Below the pieces are notes generated by a model. That model was not told the origin of the DNA. It worked only from the letters and a program-made list of their open reading frames with translations, and searched no databases. Shown one piece after another: positions 47,619 through 58,891 of a DNA stretch of 64,000 bases. Position numbers and translations under genes: made by a program. Numbering within the stretch: position 1 is the first letter of the stretch; each line of letters begins with the position of its first letter. Origin of the DNA: Talinum fruticosum (taxonomy: Eukaryota; Streptophyta; Magnoliopsida; Caryophyllales; Talinaceae); NCBI GenBank assembly GCA_021018815.1, contig JAITYX010000034.1:4650001-4714000 (forward strand), read 5' to 3'.

Positions 47619-49185
47619 TGACGCCTATAATGTTAAGGAAATAGGTGAAAATAAAAAGATCTTTACAAGCCTATCCCACCTTTTCCTAGTAGATTAATAA
47701 GCACAACTCCTACGATACACGAGGTAAATGAAGATATCATAGAAATATCTAGGAAGGCGTAAATCAACATTCCTCTTCTATATACCATGAAACGAGAACC
47801 TCGTTATGCTAAGTTCCTTAAAGAACTATTCACGAACAAATTAAAATTGAATAGGAACAAAAAGATAAGTGTGGGGAGAATACATCTGCTCTTTTCCAAA
47901 AGAAATCTCCCGCTAATTGCAAGTATGCAGGAGATCGGATATGTTTAGTGTTAGAAATGCAATTAGATGATCCTTGACCTACAGAGGTGTCGAGCCAAAG
48001 ACGGTAAACAAAGGCGCTGGTTGGGAGGCAACCCAACATTTTCAGGGAAGTTTCTATAATTTTTACTTTAATTTTAGTTTTATTTTTATTTTGCATGCAT
48101 TAGGGACAATGCATGAATTAAGTGTGGGGAGTGCATCCTGCATTTTAATTTTATGCATTTATTTTTGTCTTAGTTTTTTGAAAAAAAAATTCTTATAAAG
48201 AAATGCATGAACATGAATATATGCTAGGTTAACTTGCTTAAATTTTTCTGTTTGTAATTTTTCTTTCCCTTTGTAAGTGAGAAAATTTGAACATGTTAAT
48301 TGTTATTTAGAGTTGTTTGAGTTGATCCTCATATATTTCTTCAATTAGTGACAATCATAATTTTTCGTCGGTTTGATCATGTTATATGATCGTGTTAGAG
48401 GCAATAAATTGACTTAAACCGTTTATCTAGACTACCGAACTTAGCAGATTGATTCATTGAAAATTTAATTTTTATTGTTTTACCTTTAAAAAAACAAAAA
48501 AATCAAAATGTTAGTCTACCAACATGGGTCGGAGTTGGTGGCTCGGCACCATTTCCCTTAAGTTTAGGTCTCAAGTTGAGCCTTATAAAGGAGTAACCCA
48601 TGCTAGGAGCGTCATGCCTCTTTTGGGCCGATCAATGGCTCGAACCATACTAACGAAAAGAAAAAAAATAGAGTATTAACTCCAAGCACCTCTATTTGGG
48701 TGAGTGGCAGATAGGGAGTGTTATATTTCTAAAACCCTATATGAGCCTCGAATATGTGCTTGAATGGAGTTATATATATATTAAAAAAAAGGAAGTTTGC
48801 GGAACAAGTTTATTATCGATTTTTAGTGAGTTATCTACTGATTCGGTGTCTCCATAACCATATCGCACCTTAATTTTTCCCATCCTAAAACATTTTAGAC
48901 CTCTTGACCGGAATATAAATGTTTGAAAAAGATGGATAATTTTTGACTGTTGCTTAAATGAAAGAGATATTGTAAGGCCGATGAATAAACTCTCTGATGA
49001 CAATGAAATGTTGAGTGTTTTTTCACTTGCTTGGGAAAGACAAATTTTCATCAAACTGTTTTTGAAAGCAAGGCAAACCTAGTGTATACTTCATATTTTA
49101 TGTATATCTTTATAAGAAACCATAATATTAGATCGAGTCTTAGATTTCTTTGCATGAGGCATCCAAATTCTAAGTGTGGGGGATT
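47619..49185 (+). pseudogene. Athila-like interior 1, gag end, pol stub and 3' untranslated part
   Basis: Resumes interior 1. The end of Gag (NVKEIGENKKIF, FTSLSHLFLVD) runs to about 47695. It is followed by a short pol-like stub with the NIPLL...PRYAKFLKELFTNKLKLN block (47770-47850), which in Athila-type polyproteins lies just upstream of protease. Then pol is absent. The rest carries a conserved non-coding motif (GTAAACAAAGGCGCTGG TTGGGAGGCAACCC, 48004-48035), which is typical downstream of pol in this lineage, and three AAGTGTGGGG tracts at 47867, 48120 and 49172; the last abuts LTR2. Confidence 0.78.
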
Positions 49186-51349
49186 TGTTCGATCGTATTT
49201 TATACATATTTTTAGTAGTTATTTAGTTTATATTATATAGTTTATTTTATCTAATTTATCTTATTTTGTCTATTTTTAGATAATTATCGAATAAAGTGAG
49301 GAAGAAAAGAAAAGACATTAAAAGTGGGTTTTTAGCTACCGATAAGCACCTAATAAAAGATATGAAGTCGATCTATAAATATAATACGTCATAAAATATT
49401 TATTTTATGATATTATATTTTAAGAAATCCTAATTAAAAGAGAAAAGGAAACGAGAAAAAGAGGAATAACCTAACTCCACCTCCTAACTTTAATACATAC
49501 ATATATATCACTTATTATCATCCCGAAGGAGGGAGCCACACGCAGCCTTTGCTGCCACCCCCTCTTGGCTGGACAGCCGCCCACCCCATCTCCTTCACGG
49601 CCTAACCTCTTTCGCTGCCCCTCTTGGCTGGCCATCACGACCTCACACCAGCCAACACCATCATCATCATAATTCATCATCATCCCATAATATTTCAATC
49701 ATCCTCACGCAGCCCTTAATCAAAGATCTTCGTACAATCATCATCATCAATCCATCATCAACATCTTCATTCTGCAGTCGAAGAAATTTATATTGGTGGT
49801 ATTATTTAGTATTGTAATTATTACTAGTAAAGATTGAGTTTTTATTAGTAGATTTAATATTAAAGATGACATTTTTATTTAGTTTATGTGTCCCAAATTA
49901 CATTATGTTTGATTATTTTTTTATACTTAGTATAATCTACTTGAACCATGTTTAATTATTTATTTTGAAACAAAGTTTCAATCTTTATTGTCTTATTGAT
50001 TCGATCCATGATTCTATGATAATTTGATTTTATTGTTTATGATTTTATGTCTAATTAATTAGAGTGCACACTAATTAGTTTTATATAAATTCATATGATA
50101 GTTTAAAGGGTTTAAGTACGTAATTCTTTGATCTTTTAGACACAAGTATCACCCTAATTAATCATGGATGGCCCATACTCATCTCTTTTAATTAGAAAAT
50201 TATCATAGATCTTTTTTAAATCAATTTGCTAGTAGATTGGTTATTAGGTGCTAGATGATGTTTTTTAATACTTAATGCTCTAATTTGATTAAATTCTAGT
50301 GCTAGGGTTATCAATATTAGTAGGGTTTATATTAGGGCTAGGCAAAAGTAAACTAATAACTAAGGGAAAACGGGGAAGATCCACTAGTGGTTCTCTTCTA
50401 CAGTTTAACTCACGGGTAGATCAATTTGTGTGTTAATGATAAATAATAATTTACATGGTGGATATAGATTATACTAAGTGTTTTTATAACTTTGATATCT
50501 TTGATAATTATTTGTTTGCTTTTTAGTTATTTTCTTTAGTTTGTCAATTTTTTTTTATAAATTTATAGTCTTTTGTTATTAATTTCATTATCCCCCCTAA
50601 ATATCAGTATTTTAGGTTAGTTTTAGTAATTTTATTTTAATTTTATTTTGAGTTTTTACATATTTTAATTTTCTAATTATTTTTCCGTCAGCTTTTATTA
50701 TTTTTGAGTCGGTTTGTTAGAAATTAGTTTAAAAATAGTTTCGTTTGTTATTTTTTGTGTTTTATCTTCTTTTAGGGTTTAGATAGAGTCCTAGTTTGAT
50801 GTGATTAAATTTTATAATTTTTGGAATTAATTTGATAATTTTTCAGATTTAATTCTTGAATTTAATTACTGCTTGGTTTTTAGTTAAATAATTCTTAAAT
50901 TCGGTTTTAAATTGTATATTTATATTTTTAGGGTCTGGTTAGGTCTAGAAAATTAGTGTTCATAATCTATGTAATTTTAGTATTTTTTTCGTAATTAATT
51001 TAGTGTAGAATTTTACTTATTTAATTTTCTCGTTTTAGAATTTGTTTATTTTCTCGCTTTAGTTTTCTATTTTAATTATTCTAAAAATATACAAAAAATA
51101 TTTCTAGGATATTGTAGTTATATTAATCTGTATAAATTATTTATTTAGTTAGATAATTTTCTATGATTTTTAGTTATTGATTTTAATTTTAATTTTCTAT
51201 TTTGTTTTTAAGAGTAGTAAATTTAATTAGATTAGAGTTTGCATGTTATTATATCTTTCCTCGTGGATTCGATCCCTACTTTCCTATGCTATATTATTTA
51301 TTATAAGCCTAAGTAGTGGTTTAATTTGTAGTTGTACGACAAGCTAACA
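49186..51349 (+). repeat. Athila-like LTR2 (shared middle LTR)
   Basis: 2164 bp, TGTTCGATCG to CTAACA. It is preceded by a PPT and followed by a PBS, so it serves both interiors; there is no TSD at either edge. The TAGTGC repeat near 50297 has a single unit, against about four in LTR1 and LTR3. Confidence 0.92.
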
Positions 51350-51354
51350 AATTT

Positions 51355-51372
51355 TGGCGCCGTTGTTGGGGA
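51355..51372 (+). other. Primer-binding site, interior 2 (tRNA-Asp type)
   Basis: TGGCGCCGTTGTTGGGGA, close to the known Athila-type site. Confidence 0.88.
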
Positions 51373-51564
51373 AAGAAAATAATAGTTGTTAGTTTTGTTT
51401 AATTTTGATTTACTATTTTTATTACTTCGTGTGATTTTAATAGTTTCTTTTCGTAGTTTAATTTTTTAGTGTTTTGTTTTCTTTTGATAAGGAGCATATA
51501 TTTGACAAAGTTGAAGCCAAGTAAGTGTTTCGATTCTGTTTACGTAAATTCTAAAATTATTGAG

Positions 51565-52885
51565 ATGATCGCCTTACGTGAACTTGCTGCACCTAACTTG
51601 GATACACAACTTCTACCTATCTTATATCTTGCATTGGACCGACCACTAAAATTGAACTCTGGATTTTTAAATATGTTACCTAAATTTCATGTATTGCCTG
51701 GTGAGGACCCATATCGTCATGTCAATGAGTTTATTATTACATGTTCTACCATGCAACTTGAGGGAATCACCCAAGACCAAATTAAGTTGAGAGGCTTTCC
51801 CTTTTCACTTCAGCATAAGGCTAAAGATTGGTTTTATTACCTACCCCCTGTAACATTCAATACATGGACCCAAATTCATACAACATTTTTAGAGAAATTT
51901 TTTCCTGCATCTAGCATAGGGTCCATTAGAAAGGAAATTTGTGGCATTAAACAGATGATTGGGGAGACTTTTTCTGAATATTGGGAGCATTTTAATAAAT
52001 TATGTGCTAGTTGTCCCCAACATCAAATTTGTGAGCATTTATTGATTCAATATTTTTATGAAGGTTTATTGCCAATAGATAAAAATATGGTAGATGTTGC
52101 TAGTGGAAGGGCTTTGTTTAATAAGACTCCAGCTTAGGCTAAAGAATTGTTTAATATTATGGCCCAAAATACTCAACAATTTGGAATTGGAGATACCCAA
52201 TTTAGGAATGTTAATGAGTTCAATTTAGATCCATCTATAGAGACTCAATTGTCCCAAATTACTGTTATGTTGAACAAATGGGTCAACAAAGAAGAAGCGA
52301 TCGTTTGTAGTATTTGCCGTTTAGAGGGTCATGGTGCTAATTCATTTCCTACACAACAAAGGGGGCATGTGAATGCTATTTTTTCCAACCTAGGTCAAAT
52401 GAACCATGATCCATTCGCGAACACTTATGAAGAATGGAGTGACTACTCGACCTTAGGTATGGATTTGAAGAAAACCCTCTAGAATTTGATCAATCCATTG
52501 CTCGGAACAAAACTAACTATCTTTTAAAGCAAATTATTAAGAAGATGGATGACCAAAAAGGAGACTAACCTTAGGTTCCAAAGCTTAGAGATGACCATTA
52601 AGCGAGGTTCAAGAGAGACAGACCGCCAATGTTACCATAATTAGTAACCTGCAAGCCCAAATGCAATCTCAACCTTTTCAAGATCCAAAAGAAAATGTGA
52701 GTGTCATAACACTTAGTAGGGGGAAAGAGTTAGAGGAACCTACGAAAAACATAGAGGTAGAGCCAGAATTAGAGGTTAAGCAATCTAAACTTGACCAAAA
52801 TAAAGATGACGCCTATAATGTTAAGGAAATAGGTGAAAATAAAAAGATCTTTACAAGCCTATCCCACCTTTTCCTAGTAGATTAA
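51565..52885 (+). pseudogene. gag: Athila-like gag, interior 2, nearly intact
   Basis: Gag of about 440 codons. The start chosen is the ATG at 51565 (MIALRELAAPNLD); an upstream in-frame ATG at 51469 lies in leader sequence shared with interior 1. The Gag domain landmarks are as in interior 1 (GEDPYRHVNEF, KDWFYYLPP, FLEKFFP, EYWEHFNKLCASCP). TAG at 52135-52137 replaces CAG of interior 1, and the same frame continues after it. The knuckle at 52306-52347 has lost its last cysteine (C--C----H----F). A frame change near 52448 follows. The C-terminal charged part (RGKELEEPTKNIEVEPELEV) is open from 52661 to 52885. Confidence 0.86.
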
Positions 52886-54419
52886 TAAGCACAACTTCTA
52901 CGATACACGAGGCAAATGAAGATATCATAGAAATATCTAGGAACGCAGAAATCAACATTCCTCTTCTAGATATAATGAAATGAGAACCTCGTTATACTAA
53001 GTTCCTTAAAGATCTATTCACGAACAAATTAAAATTGAATAGGAATAAAAAGATAAGTGTGGGGAGAATACATCTGCTCTTTTCCAAAAGAAATCTCCCG
53101 CTAATTGCAAGTATGGAGGAGAAAAGATCTGTTTAGTGTGGGAAATGCAATTAGATGATCTTTGACCTGCAGAGGTGTCGAGCCAAAGACGAGTAAACAA
53201 AGGCGCTGGTTGGGATGCAATGCAACATTTTCAGGGAAGTTTCTATAATTTTTACTTTAATTTTAGTTTTATTTTTATTTTGCATGCATTAGGTACAATG
53301 CATGAATTAAGTGTGGGGAGTGCATCCTGCATTTTAATTTTATGCATTTATTTTTATCTTATTTTTTGAAAAAAAAATTCTTATAAAGAAATGCATGAAC
53401 ATGAATATATGATAGGTTAACTTGCTTAAATTTTTCTGTTTATAGTTTTTCTTTCCCTTTGTAAGTGAGAAAATTTGAACATGTTAATTGTCATTTAGAG
53501 TTGTTTGAGTTGATCCTCATATATTTCTTCAATTAGTGACAATTATAATTTTTTTGTTAGTTTGATCATGTTATATGATCGTGTTAGAGGCAATAAATTG
53601 ACTTAAACCGTTTACCTAGACTACTCGAACTTAGAAGATTGATTCATTTCATTGAAAATTTAATTTTTCTTGTTTTGCCATTAAAAAAACAAAAACAAAA
53701 AAACAAAAACAAAAGCAAAAGAAAAAAAAATCAAAATGTTAGTCTACCAACATGGGTCGGAGTTGGTGGCTCAGCACCATTTCCCCTTAAGTTTAGGTCT
53801 CAAGTTGAGCCTTATAAATGGAGTAACCCATGCTGGGAGAGTCATGCCTCTTTTGGGCCGATCAATGGCTCAAACCATACTAACAAAAAGAAAAAAATAG
53901 AGTATTAACTCCAAGCACCTCTATTTGGGTGAGTGGGAGACAGGGAGTGTTATATTTCTAAGACAATATATGAGCCTCGAATATGTGCTTGAATGGAGTT
54001 ATATATATATTAAAAAAAAAAAAGGAAGTTTGCAAAACAAGTTTATTATCGATTTTTAGTGAGTGATCTATCGATTCGGTGTCTCTATAACCATACTCGT
54101 ACCTTAATTTTTCCCATCCTAAAACATTTTAGACCTCTTGACCGGAATGTAAATGTTTGAAAAAGATGGATAATTTTTGATTGTTACTTAAATGAAAGAG
54201 ATATTGTGAGGCCGATGAATAAACTCTCCGATAACAATAAAATGTTTAGTTTTTTTCACTTGCTTGGGAAAGACAAATTTTCATCAAACTGTTTTTGAAA
54301 GTAAGGCAAACCTAGTGTATACTTTATGTTTTATGTATATCTTTATAAGAAACCATAATATTAGATCGAGTCTTAGATTTCTTTGCACGAGGACGTCCAA
54401 AGTCTAAGTGTGGGGGATT
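52886..54419 (+). pseudogene. Athila-like interior 2, pol stub and 3' untranslated part
   Basis: The pre-protease stub (EISRNAEINIPLLD, PRYTKFLKDLFTNKLKLN; 52930-53040) ends at the first of three AAGTGTGGGG tracts (53055, 53309, 54406). No protease, RT, RNase H or integrase is present. The conserved non-coding motif with GGCGCTGGTTGGGA is at about 53198-53216. An A-rich, length-variable tract lies at 53690-53735, longer than its counterpart near 48485. The third tract abuts LTR3. Confidence 0.8.
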
Positions 54420-55812
54420 TGTTACGTCGTATTTAATGCATATTTTTAGTAGTTATTTAGTTTATATTATATAGTTTATTTTATCGAATTTATCTTATTT
54501 TGTCATTTTTTAGGTAATTATCAAATAAAGTGGGAAAAAAGAGAAAAGACGTTAAAAGTGGGTTTTTAGCTACCGACAAGCACCTAATAAAAGATATGAA
54601 GTCGGTCCATAAATATAATATGTCATAAAATATTTATTTTATGATATTAAAAAAGAAAAGAAAACTTAGAAGAGAAGAAAGAGGAATAACCTAACTCCTT
54701 CACCTCTTTACTTCAATATATATATATCACTTATTATCATCATGAAGGAGGGAGCCACATGCAGCCCTTGCTGCTGCCCCTCTTGGCTGGACAGCCACCC
54801 ACCTCATCTCCTTCACGGCCTAACCTCTTTCGCTGCCCCTCTTGGCTGGCCATCACAGCCTCACACCAGCCAACACCATCATCATCATAATTCATCATCA
54901 TCCCATAATATTTCAATCATCCTCACGAAGCCCTTAATCAAAGATCTTCGTACAATCATCATCATCAATATCTTCATTCCGCGGTCGAAGAAATTTATAT
55001 CGGTAGTATTATTTAATATTGTAATTTTTACTAATAAAGATTGAGTTTTTATTATTAGATTTAATATTAAAGATGACATTTTAATTTAGTTTATGTGTCC
55101 CAAATTACATTTTGTTTGAGTAGTTTTTTATACTTAGTATAATCTACTTGAAACCATGTTAAATTATTTATTTTGAAACAAAGTTTCGATCTTTATTGTC
55201 TTATTGATTAAATCCATGATTCTATGATAATTTGATTTTATTGTTTATGACTTTATGTCTAATTAACTAGAGTGCACACTAATTAGTTTTATATAAATTC
55301 ATATGATAGTTTAAAGGGTTTAAGTACGTAATCGCTTGATCTTTTAGACATAAGTATCACCCTAGTTAATCATGGATGACTCATACCCATCTCTTTTAAT
55401 TTGGAAATTATCATAGATCCTTTTTAAATCAATTTGCTAGTATATTGGTTATTAGGTGCTAGATGATGTTTTTCTAATACTTAATGCTCTAATTTGATTA
55501 AATTCTACTGCTAGTGCTAGTGCTAGTGCTAGGGTTATCAATATTAGTAGGGTTTATATTAGGGTTAGGCCTAAGTAAACTAATAACTAAGGGAAAACGA
55601 GGCAGATCCGCTAGTGGTTCTCTTCTACAGTTTAGCTCATGGGTAGATCAATTTGTGTGTTAATGATAAATAATAATTTGCATTGTGGATATAGATTATA
55701 CTAAGTGTTTTTATAACTTTGATATCTTTGATAATTATTTGTTTGCTTTTTAGTTATTTTCTTTAGTTTGTCAATTTTTATTTATAAATTTATAGTCTTT
55801 TATTGTCAATTT

Positions 55813-55817
55813 CATTA
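55813..55817 (+). repeat. TSD of the Tekay-like element, left copy (CATTA)
   Basis: CATTA here and at 61683-61687; one copy in the empty sites of LTR1 and LTR2. Confidence 0.95.
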
Positions 55818-58599
55818 TGTAACACCCCTAGACCCACCCTAGGAGTATTACATGCCAGGGTTCCCGAGAGGAACCCCTAAGGCTGCTTAGGGTCTCAACT
55901 TGGGGTTAATAACCCTTTCTTGGATTAGCGGAAGCGTAATTCTAGGTTTTCAAAGGTTTTTCTTGAAATTTCGGCAGAGTTTCCTCCGTAAGCTGGCTAA
56001 ACCCATGGGCTTAAAGCCCTAACCCCGCACGAAACATAATCTTAAACTCAACGAGCCACACGCTCGGAGAAACACAACACAACTCAACGAGCCACACACT
56101 CGGAGTATTCACATAGGGATTTTACATTCATAGGTAAAACTTAAGTTCAAGTACAACTGGTCTTTACAAGTATCTTTACAACAAGACACAAAACATGAAA
56201 TAAGCCCAAGCATCTTCTATCCGATCGCTATTTCCAAAAGTCAAAGGCAACTCCTGCCGGTCTTAACTTCTGTACCTAAAATGTTGGTGATGTTATGAGC
56301 TCACTAGCCCAGTGAATAATCCAAACCCAACCCCGGGTTTCACTTTGCACATTAATTCATTAACAAACACACGTAAGTTCTCAATTCATTCATAACATGC
56401 GATTCATATCAAATAGGCTTAAAACATGCGAGATTCTAAACTTACCAAATTGCCAAGAGACATAATGACATCATTTGCTTAAGAATTCAATCAAACATGC
56501 TTCATTCATCTTTCTACGTAAGTAAGTCATAGAATCATTCATCACGTAACTCATATCTTAGTTCTTATCGCACACATTTCTTATGAAATCAAGATTCGTT
56601 CTTCTTCTTGAGTTCAATCGTGCATTTCATAAATCATTAGTTCTTTCTTTCTTGTTCGATATGCACGATCATTCGTTTCTTCATATCCTAATTCTTTTAA
56701 GTCTTCTTAGTTCGAATGGAAAGAAGATTTATGCACCTGCTCTAAAGACCCAGTTCTTGGAGCCAAAATAATTCGTGGGCTCGGTTCACGGAGGCATACA
56801 ATTCGTGGCCTCGAGGCAAAACAATTCGTGGCCTTGAGGGAGCCTCCCATCCTCGAAGGACGCATACTGTCAATAATTCTTGAAAGCAATTCAATTCGTG
56901 GCTTCGGGTTGACAGACACTTCTATGGCTATAGCTTGAGAGGGTTCTTTAATTCGTGGGTTCTTAGATCAATAACACAATCCTTTCTCCCTTCTTTAGTT
57001 CTTTATGTTTCTTATTTTCTTATTACTTATACATAAGATATACTTAATTCATATAATTCATGCTTAACACATTCATGCGTAACTTCTTCAAAACAAGCAA
57101 TTCACATAAGCAAGTTCCAACTCAAGTATAATCAATTCATTTCACATACGCATGCTTAAGACATTTATGATCGATGTAATTCGGAATAAACGCATAATCA
57201 CATAAACATGCCAACTAGGATTCCGAATCAATGAACTCATAGTTTTCATGATCGCGAATTATCGCGTATAAGTGGTTAATGGTTCTACAACTTTCCTTAA
57301 TCGATATATATCTTTTAATCTAGCCATAAAGCTTCTTAAATCTCAGTTCTTAATTCGGTTACTCACTTAGTTCCGATTTTGCTCAAAACAGGACATTTTC
57401 ACTTAAAATTGCATATCTCCTAATCTACTCATCCAATGCATACCAAATTTTACAGAAAATTCTCATAAATTATCAGGAAGCTGCAGTAATAGCACAATAA
57501 TGCAGACAGCGAGGCTTTATTCACCGAAAAATCTGCACTAAATCATGAACTCAATTTTTCGATTTTTCTTACTAAACCTATTCAAGGTATTCTCATCCAA
57601 TTCTCAATAATCATGCTCAATAACGCTTAAACATCACAAATTCAGAACTAGGCATCACATAATCACAACATGCTCTTTGATTCGTGAGTTGCTAGTTTCG
57701 TGAATTTAGGCTTCTAACTTCTTCAATTAGCTTAGGGTTTCCAATTTCATACCTCGAATTCATATTCGAGTCCACCTAATTCATTTTATTTCCGGAGGAT
57801 GAATTCGGATTACTCACCTTAAATTCTTAAAGGTTCTAAGAATTCAGTTTTGGAAGGTTTTCGGATTGGGTTTCGATTTGGGTTTTGCTTTCTCTTCTTC
57901 CTCTTTTCGCTGCCCTCGTTGCTCTTTGCTTCGTCTTTCCTTCTTTCGCCCTCTGCTTCTCTTTCCTTTCTCCTTCGTCCGCTGCTCGTCCTCGGGCTCG
58001 CCGTGCCCGCCGGCTGCCGGTTTCCGGCGTTCCTCTTGCTCCCACTCCCGCTCGCTGTTCCTCTCTCCGGTGCGTTCTGCTGCTTCTCACTTTCCCTCGC
58101 TTCCGCGTTCTTTCGTTCCCCTTTCTTCTTTTGCTCTGCTCGGCCTCCTCGCCCTTGCCCTCCCTTCGCTCACCGGCGGTGGCGTCCTCGTCGCTTAGGC
58201 GGCTTTGCGCTTTTCCCTCTCTCGCTCTGCCTCTCGCTCCCTCTTGTTTCCCCGTTTCTCGCTTTCCCCGTTCTTTTCTTTTCCTGCTACGCTTCTTCGT
58301 TCCTCCTCTTTTGTTCTCAATCCCAATTTCTTTCTCCTCTTCTCCTAATCACAGACTCAATACTATGCTGCCCATACTTAATTGGACCCTCTCAATTCTT
58401 TACTTCTTTTTTGCCAACACCATGCCACTAATCTCCATTCTCATTTCCTTTTTCTTTTTATTCTAATTGGGCCCACACTAGCTTCACAAAGGCCCAATTT
58501 AGCTAGCCCATGCCCGGTTTCGATTCTCGGGTTTCTAATTCCGACTCGGAAAAATTCTAATTCACTAGTAAGCAAACACCGAAATTTCGGGGTCTCACA
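55818..58599 (-). repeat. 3' LTR of the Tekay-like element
   Basis: 2782 bp, TGTAACACCCC to GGGGTCTCACA on +. It contains five AATTCGTGG motifs (56769-56958) and a pyrimidine-rich stretch (57880-58330) that opens long frames in several phases without domains. No gene is supported. Confidence 0.9.
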
Positions 58600-58891
58600 T
58601 TTCTCCCCTTCTTACAAAAAGTTTCGTCCTCGAAACTTGATTCACCTATGATCTTATACGAACCCTCGGTACATTCTATCATAGTACCACACAAATTCAT
58701 GGAATCACATATATGCACATAAGTTCATAATTCATATCATATGAGATTCACTCAATCACATATAGGCACATAGGTTCATGAATCAAATCACATACTCATA
58801 TTTCAATCGAGTCACATAAGCAATCACGCAAGTCCTAGACTCGATTCTTGGAAAATCTACAGGTCGGAATATTCTTGCTCGATACCATTTT
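58600..58891 (-). other. Minimal interior with PPT and PBS
   Basis: 292 bp. The reversed polypurine tract TTTCTCCCCTTCTT is at 58599-58613, and the reversed PBS GCTCGATACCA at 58877-58887 (expected GCTCTGATACCA, initiator-Met type). Only a pol C-terminal relic near the PPT looks coding-derived. Confidence 0.85.

Noticed and set aside
47974..48198. 74-codon frame, also seen at 53175
   Set aside because: Overlaps the known non-coding motif downstream of pol in Athila-type elements; start and length differ between copies.
54742..55044. 100-codon frame with Cys-, His- and Ser-rich start
   Set aside because: Located within Athila-like LTR3 over CAT repeats; not open in LTR1 and LTR2.
57836..58466. 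Overlapping long open frames in several phases with Leu/Phe/Ser/Arg-rich products, some resembling signal peptides
   Set aside because: They lie in a pyrimidine-rich stretch of an LTR, are open in multiple phases at once, show no domain, and are repeated with frameshift differences at 60899-61548.
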